Of a stretch of DNA of 64,000 nt, positions 58,914-64,000 are shown in pieces. Both the position numbers and the translations under genes were made by a program. Where the stretch lies: positions 1-64,000 of the forward strand of contig JAYOFO010000005.1 in assembly GCA_038117265.1 (NCBI GenBank), written 5' to 3'. Under the pieces are notes generated by a model. That model saw nothing but the letters and a program-made list of their open reading frames with translations. It made no database searches and was not told the DNA's origin. The DNA comes from JAYPUG01 sp038117265. GTDB lineage: Bacteria > Pseudomonadota > Alphaproteobacteria > UBA6615. Numbering within the stretch: position 1 is the first letter of the stretch; every line of letters starts with the position of its first letter.

Positions 58914-59606
58914 GACCGCGCTTGCCGGCGGCCGCCTGCAGCGGCTGCTGACCTGGCTGTCGCCGTCCTTCCCGGTTGGCGCCTTCAGCTATTCGCATGG
59001 GCTCGAATCCGCGGTCGAGATCGGCCTCGTGAGCGACCGGGCAAGCTTGGTACGCTGGACCGAGACGATCGTCTCGGTCGGGGCTGGCCGCGTCGACACC
59101 GTGCTGCTGCGAACGGCCTACGAGGCCGTCGAGGACGACGACATCGAGGCTCTCGTTTGGGCTCTGGAGCGCGGTGACGCCATGCAGCCGACGTCGGAGC
59201 TTGGCCTCGAGACCCGCGCCCAGGGGGCGGCGTTCCTGTCTGCGGTGTCGCGCAACTGGCCGGCCGCCGGTATCGCTCGAGTCCAGGATGTGGCGCTGCG
59301 GTGCGCGCGCCCCGTCGTCTATCCTGTGGCGGTTGGCGCGGCGGCGGCCGCCCATTATATCCCGCTGGCACCGGTCCTCGAGACCTATCTACACGCCTTC
59401 GCCGCAAATATCGTGTCGGCCGGCGTTCGCCTGGTGCCGCTCGGTCAGAGCGATGGCCTGTACGTCCTGTCCGAACTCGAGCCCGCGGTTGTCGCCGCAG
59501 CGCAGGCCGCGCGCTTCGCCGAACGCGACGACATCGGTTCGGCGACCGCGATGGTCGACTGGGCCTCCACCTATCACGAAACCCAATACACGAGGTTGTT
59601 CCGATC

Positions 59607-59610
<4 letters not shown>
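58882..59610 (+). CDS. ureF: Urease accessory protein UreF
   Basis: 242-aa GTPase-activating/gating partner of UreG. Typical start LLTWLSPSFPVGAFSYSHGLE and LGLETRAQGAAFLSAV mid-region. ATG at 58882 with GGGAG upstream lies inside the ureE coding end; the conserved region begins about 20 residues in. Ends with ATGA overlap to ureG. Confidence 0.93.
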
Positions 59611-60263
<653 letters not shown>

Positions 60264-60288
60264 AACACGTTACCGGAGAAAGACTGAA

Positions 60289-60474
60289 ATGAAGTCCCTG
60301 AAGACGACCCTGCTGGCGGTCGCCGTCGCCGGCCTCGCCGGGCCCGCGATCGGACACGAGACGGGCATGCCCCATGCGGGCGGTGCGCTGCACCCGATCC
60401 TCGGCCTCGATCACATGCTGATCGTCGTCGCCATCGCGGCTGCGGTCGGCGCGCTGGCGTTCTGGCGGCGCTAG
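60289..60474 (+). CDS. Miniature HupE/UreJ-like membrane protein (61 aa)
   Basis: 61 aa: signal-like N-terminus (AVAVAGLAGPAIGHETG), then HPILGLDHMLIVVAIAAAVGALAFW, which is the first-helix nickel-binding signature H-P-x-x-G-x-D-H of HupE/UreJ permeases. Normal HupE/UreJ proteins have about 190 aa and six helices; this one stops after one helix with a clean TAG and no remnant downstream. The start follows GGAGAAAGACTGAA, 25 bp after ureG. Either a truncated permease gene or a real small nickel-binding membrane protein. Confidence 0.75.
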   Translation: MKSLKTTLLAVAVAGLAGPAIGHETGMPHAGGALHPILGLDHMLIVVAIAAAVGALAFWRR

Positions 60475-60498
60475 GAAGCGCCTTTCCGGATTTCGACT

Positions 60499-61536
60499 CT
60501 AGAGCCTGTAGGGGCTCTCCTCCGGGGTCGGCGGCTCGGCCCGTGCCTTGTCGGTTTCCGACAGGTAGTTCTGGTTGACGTACCAGACCCGGTAGTCGAG
60601 GAACCGCACCGGCTTGTATTTCGGCGGGTTGTCCGGCCCGACGCAGCTCGGCATCGGCTCGGCCACCGTGTCCCAGGACGGGCTGTAGAAGAACGCAAGC
60701 GAGTAGCGGTCGGTCCTGGGCGGAATCACCCGGTGCGGGGTCGCCATGAACCGGCCGTTCGTCCAGCGGTTCAGGAACTCGCCGGTGTTGATGATGATCG
60801 CGCCATCGACCCAGTTGGCCGGCAGCCAGCGGCCGGACTGGGTCTGGATCTCCAGCCCCGGCGTGTCGGTCACGGGCAGCAGGGTGATGAAGCCGTGGTC
60901 GCGGTGCGGCGCGATGCCGAACTGGTTGTCCTCGGCCTCGCCTTCGGCAGCCGGGTAGTGCTGGTTGCGCGTGGTCCACAACGGGTCGTCGAACATGCCG
61001 TCGAAGAAGTCCGCCGGCAGGTCGAGCGCGCGGGCATACAGCGGCAGCAGCTTTGCGCCGAACGTCTCCATCGCGTCGTAATATTCGAGCATCTCGGCCT
61101 TCCAGCCGGGAACCAGCGCCTCGTCGGGCCACTGGTTGGGGCCGTGGTAGGGCAGGCCGGCCTTGACCGCGGGATGGTCGGCTGGGCGCTCGCGCACCAT
61201 GCGCAGCATCTCGTTGAGGTCGGGCTTGGTGTTCTCGTTGACCGTCGAGGAGACGTAGATCGTCGACTTGGGCGGCACGTAGTTCTCGTGCTTGCGCTTC
61301 ACCTCGTCGGGCAGGTCGAAGAACCGCCTCAGGTTTGCATGCGTGCGCGCGATGAGTTCGCGCGGCACCCCGTGGTTGACCGCGAAATAGAAGCCGACAT
61401 CTTCCTGGGCGTGGCGCAGCTGGGTCGCCAGGGCTTCGAGCGCGCCTTCCTCGCCGGCCATGTAGGGGCCGAAGTCGAGGATCGGGATTTCCTCGTCGGC
61501 GAACTCCTCGGGAACCATGATCTCGGCGTGTGACAT
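60499..61536 (-). CDS. Isopenicillin-N-synthase-like 2-oxoglutarate/Fe(II) dioxygenase
   Basis: 345-aa double-stranded beta-helix oxygenase. Iron facial triad H211-x-D213 (APHRDHGFITLL) and H268 (ATPHRVIPP), with 2-oxoglutarate-binding R277-x-S279 (RYSLAFF). N-terminal DFGPYMAGEEGALEALATQL and FAVNHGVP are family blocks. The likely reaction is hydroxylation or oxidative change of a small catabolic substrate; specificity unknown. Convergent with the urease operon end and lacking a same-strand partner in view. Confidence 0.87.
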   Translation of the reverse strand: MSHAEIMVPEEFADEEIPILDFGPYMAGEEGALEALATQLRHAQEDVGFYFAVNHGVPRELIARTHANLRRFFDLPDEVKRKHENYVPPKSTIYVSSTVNENTKPDLNEMLRMVRERPADHPAVKAGLPYHGPNQWPDEALVPGWKAEMLEYYDAMETFGAKLLPLYARALDLPADFFDGMFDDPLWTTRNQHYPAAEGEAEDNQFGIAPHRDHGFITLLPVTDTPGLEIQTQSGRWLPANWVDGAIIINTGEFLNRWTNGRFMATPHRVIPPRTDRYSLAFFYSPSWDTVAEPMPSCVGPDNPPKYKPVRFLDYRVWYVNQNYLSETDKARAEPPTPEESPYRL

Positions 61537-61675
61537 GGGTTGGTTTCCTCGCTTGGCTTATGGCCTTGCCGGCGTTGCACGGTGCGGCGCGCCGCCCGTC
61601 ATTTGGGCTATCATGCCGCCGACACGCCGGATTGCCAATGCGCTATCTCGGCGCGGTGGCAGCCCGGAGAATCCC

Positions 61676-62224
61676 ATGTCCGACGGTTTCGTGCCCTTCG
61701 ATCCCGATTCGCTGCCAGCCGAGGCGCGCGCGGTCCATGACCGGATCATGCGCGAGCGCGGATACCTGCCGGGGCCATACCTGTGCTGGCTGGCGGCACC
61801 CGGATTCACCGACCGGATCGAGCCGGTCGAGGAACATCTGCGTCACGGGGTCTCGCTCGATGCGCGGATCGTCGTGGTCGCGACGTTGGTCGTCGCGCGG
61901 CACTGGCGCGCGTCCTATGTCTGGACGTCCTATGCGCCGACGGCGGTGAAGGCCGGCGTGGATGCGGCGGCCGTCGATACGATCCTGGCGGGCACGCCGC
62001 CCGCCTTCACGCAGGACGACGAGGCCGTCGCCCATGCGTTCTGCGCCGGCCTGATGTCGGGGGGCGGAGTCGACGACGCGACCTGGGCGCGGGCGCGAGA
62101 GACGTTTGGCGAGCACGGGCTGAACGAGTTGCTCGGCCTGCTCGGTCTCTACACCTCCGTTTGCCTGACCATGGTCGCCTATCGTATGCCGACCAAGAAT
62201 GGCGAGCCGGATCCGTTCGGCTGA
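61676..62224 (+). CDS. Carboxymuconolactone decarboxylase family protein (AhpD-like fold)
   Basis: 182 aa, helical CMD/AhpD-like domain (LDARIVVVATLVVARHWRASYVWTSYAPTAVKAG). The C-x-x-C redox pair of AhpD is absent, which fits the catabolic CMD branch and not a peroxidase partner. Followed 40 bp downstream by a FAH-family hydrolase and a FAD monooxygenase gene, so it is probably part of an aromatic or lactone degradation operon. Confidence 0.82.
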   Translation: MSDGFVPFDPDSLPAEARAVHDRIMRERGYLPGPYLCWLAAPGFTDRIEPVEEHLRHGVSLDARIVVVATLVVARHWRASYVWTSYAPTAVKAGVDAAAVDTILAGTPPAFTQDDEAVAHAFCAGLMSGGGVDDATWARARETFGEHGLNELLGLLGLYTSVCLTMVAYRMPTKNGEPDPFG

Positions 62225-62264
62225 TATTCGCGCGCGGCAAGCGACGCAAACGAGGGAGGACGCT

Positions 62265-63035
62265 GTGGCCCGTTGGGTTCGTTACGAAAAGGATGGCGCG
62301 GTCGGGTTCGGGACGCTCGACGGCGAGGCGATTGCCGTGCATGCCGGCGACATGTTCGCGTCGGCCCAGGCGACCGGCGAGATGCTGGCGGCGGGCGACG
62401 TGCGGCTGCTGGCGCCCTGTGCGCCGGGCAAGTTCATCGCGCTGTGGAACAATTCCGCGTCGGCCGCCGAGAAGCAGGGGCTCGAGAATCCCGAATACCC
62501 GCTGTTCTTCCTCAAGCCGGCGACGAGCTATCTCGGGCCCGGCGCGGCGATCCGCAAACCCGCTGCCTATGACGGGCGGGTGATCTATGAGGCCGAGCTC
62601 GGCATCGTCATCGGCAAGACGGCTGCGAACTTGGACGAGGCGGCCGCGGCGGATGCGATCTTCGGCTACACCTGCGTCAACGACGTGACTGCGATGCAGC
62701 TGCTCGACGCCGATCCGTCCTTCCCGCAATGGGCGCGCGCCAAGGGCTTCGACACGTTCGGCGTGTTCGGTCCGGCGATCGTGACCGATACGGACGTGTC
62801 TGGCAGTTCGATCCGCGCAGAACTCAACGGCCGCGAGCGCCAGAACTATCCGGTGTCGGACCTGTTCATGCAGCCTGCGGAAATCGTCTCGAAGCTCTCG
62901 CAGTCGATGACCCTCGAGCCGGGCGACCTGATCGCCTGCGGCACCGGGCCGGGCGCGCTGCCGATGAAGCCGGGTGCCACCATCGACGTGATCGTCGACG
63001 GCATCGGCACCCTGTCGAACGCCTACGAGGAATAG
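62265..63035 (+). CDS. Fumarylacetoacetate hydrolase family protein
   Basis: 256-aa FAH-fold hydrolase/hydratase. The metal-binding acidic triad lies in VIYEAELGIVIGK with a downstream Asp in CVNDVTAMQL, and the GDLIACGTGPGALPMKPG loop is typical. GTG start at 62265 with GAGGGAGGA. Acts on a 2-keto or acylpyruvate product in aromatic breakdown; likely the C-C bond hydrolase of this cluster. Substrate unknown. Confidence 0.9.
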   Translation: MARWVRYEKDGAVGFGTLDGEAIAVHAGDMFASAQATGEMLAAGDVRLLAPCAPGKFIALWNNSASAAEKQGLENPEYPLFFLKPATSYLGPGAAIRKPAAYDGRVIYEAELGIVIGKTAANLDEAAAADAIFGYTCVNDVTAMQLLDADPSFPQWARAKGFDTFGVFGPAIVTDTDVSGSSIRAELNGRERQNYPVSDLFMQPAEIVSKLSQSMTLEPGDLIACGTGPGALPMKPGATIDVIVDGIGTLSNAYEE

Positions 63036-63055
63036 GCGGTCCCGGGGCCGGTTCG

Positions 63056-64000
63056 ATGCCCGAACGCGTGGAAACCGATGTCCTGATCGTCGGGGCGGGG
63101 CCCGCCGGGCTCGCGACCGCGAACCATCTGGGCCTATACGGCGTGCGCGCGCTCGTCGTCGAGCGGCATGCGGCGACGGTGGACGAACCGCGTGCCGTAT
63201 CCATCGACGACGAATCCCTGCGCAGCATGCAGACGCTGGGTCTCGACGGCGAGATCGTGCCCCGCACCCTGCCGGGCTACGGCGCGCGCTACTATTCGCC
63301 GGGTCGGCGGGAATTCGCACGCATTCAGCCCACGACGCGCGAATACGGCCATCCGCGCCGGTCCGGGTTTCGCCAGCCTGAGTTCGAGGCGACGCTGCTG
63401 GCGGGGCTGGACCGCTTCGGCGGCATCGACATCCGGTTCGAGCACACGTTCGAAGGCTTCGAGCAGGATGCGCATGGGGTGACGGCACGCGTTCGTGAAC
63501 CCGGGGGCGGCGAGATTTCCGTCCGGGCACGCTTTCTCGCGGCGTGCGACGGCGGGCGATCGGATGTGCGCAAGTCGCTCGGCATCACTCTCGCGGGCTC
63601 GAGTTTCGAGGAGCGCTGGCTGGTCATTGACACGGTCAACGACACCGACGGGACGGGGGCCTCGATCGCATATTGCGATCACCGCCGGCCCGCCATCACG
63701 GTGCCGGGTCCCGGGCGGACGCGGCGCTGGGAGTTCCTCGTGAAGCGCGGGGAAGACGCCGCCGGGTTCCTGGAAGAGGCGCGGATCCGCGCGCTGCTTC
63801 GCCCCTATATCGGGGAGCGACCGATCGAGATCGTCCGCAAGCTCGTCTACACCTTCCAGGCCCGCGTCGCCGACAGGTGGCGCGACGGGAGCGTGTTCCT
63901 GCTCGGCGATGCCGCCCACCTGACACCGCCCTATGCCGGCCAGGGCCTGAACAGCGGCCAGCGCGACGCGGCGAACTTCGCCTGGAAGGCCGCCGCGGTC
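63056..64000 (+). CDS. FAD-dependent aromatic monooxygenase (MhpA-like), 3' end off window
   Basis: N-terminal 315 codons of a class A flavoprotein monooxygenase. FAD motifs: GAGPAGLATANHLGLYG (GxGxxG), the DG motif CDGGRSDVRKSLG, and the GD motif VFLLGDAAHLTPPYAGQGLNSG. Resembles 3-(3-hydroxyphenyl)propionate hydroxylase and related phenol hydroxylases. The gene starts 20 bp after the FAH hydrolase gene, so hydroxylation, ring cleavage elsewhere and C-C hydrolysis would fit. Confidence 0.9.
   Translation, partial: MPERVETDVLIVGAGPAGLATANHLGLYGVRALVVERHAATVDEPRAVSIDDESLRSMQTLGLDGEIVPRTLPGYGARYYSPGRREFARIQPTTREYGHPRRSGFRQPEFEATLLAGLDRFGGIDIRFEHTFEGFEQDAHGVTARVREPGGGEISVRARFLAACDGGRSDVRKSLGITLAGSSFEERWLVIDTVNDTDGTGASIAYCDHRRPAITVPGPGRTRRWEFLVKRGEDAAGFLEEARIRALLRPYIGERPIEIVRKLVYTFQARVADRWRDGSVFLLGDAAHLTPPYAGQGLNSGQRDAANFAWKAAAV

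Overview
The window is GC-rich, densely coded DNA with mostly GTG/ATG starts, many 4-bp ATGA/GTGA gene overlaps and strong purine-rich ribosome binding sites. Family content (tandem TRAP binding proteins, TIGR02186 protein, SoeABC, Urt/Ure operon, class II cytochrome c') points to a free-living alphaproteobacterium, probably of the Rhodospirillales type. No rRNA, tRNA, phage, IS element or CRISPR array is visible, so a chromosomal catabolic region is the simplest reading.

Layout. 1-3853 (minus): a hydantoinase/oxoprolinase pair hyuA-hyuB, divergent from 4111-8458 (plus), a TRAP transporter with two tandem binding proteins and DctQ/DctM. 8615-17214: mixed CoA-ester and carboxylate catabolism (amidohydrolase, rhodanese, thioesterase, enoyl-CoA hydratase, an SDR / acyl-CoA dehydrogenase / APH-kinase trio resembling the 4-hydroxyacyl-CoA pathway, alcohol dehydrogenase, hydratase, esterase). 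17377-24054 (plus): cysteine amidohydrolase, a second hyuA-hyuB, SDR and MFS permease, which looks like uptake and hydrolysis of a cyclic amide. 24067-27435 (minus): nitroreductase, acyl-CoA ligase and an alpha/beta-hydrolase gene broken by an in-frame TAG. 27599-28359: a small membrane protein and an AT-rich island. 28360-31262: flavin reductase, mmsA and an MlaF-like ATPase.

31277-41201 is a sulfur module. A nine-gene minus-strand operon starts with an ArsR-family regulator that has the cysteine spacing of the persulfide sensors SqrR/BigR, followed by rhodanese, TauE/SafE exporter, TIGR02186 protein, UspA, soeA-soeB-soeC (cytoplasmic sulfite dehydrogenase) and a PfkB kinase; tusA-mtnA run divergently from it. 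Two c-type cytochromes, a DUF1330 and a DUF1223 protein follow to 43970. 43995-49075 holds badI, a VOC protein, a tandem pair of Asp/Glu-racemase-fold proteins (the first broken by TAG), a cupin, NIPSNAP and other small proteins.

49182-60474 is a nitrogen module: urtABCDE-ureDABCEFG plus a miniature HupE/UreJ-like gene, behind a near-perfect sigma-54 promoter. Divergent from it is what appears to be an undescribed small RNA: a strong minus-strand terminator, a plausible sigma-70 promoter, and a 24-nt hairpin loop carrying 19 nt that are perfectly complementary to the predicted first 19 nt of the urtA mRNA, immediately beside its Shine-Dalgarno sequence. This is the most interesting signal in the window. 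60499-64000 returns to catabolic enzymes (2-oxoglutarate dioxygenase family, CMD family, FAH family and a partial FAD monooxygenase).
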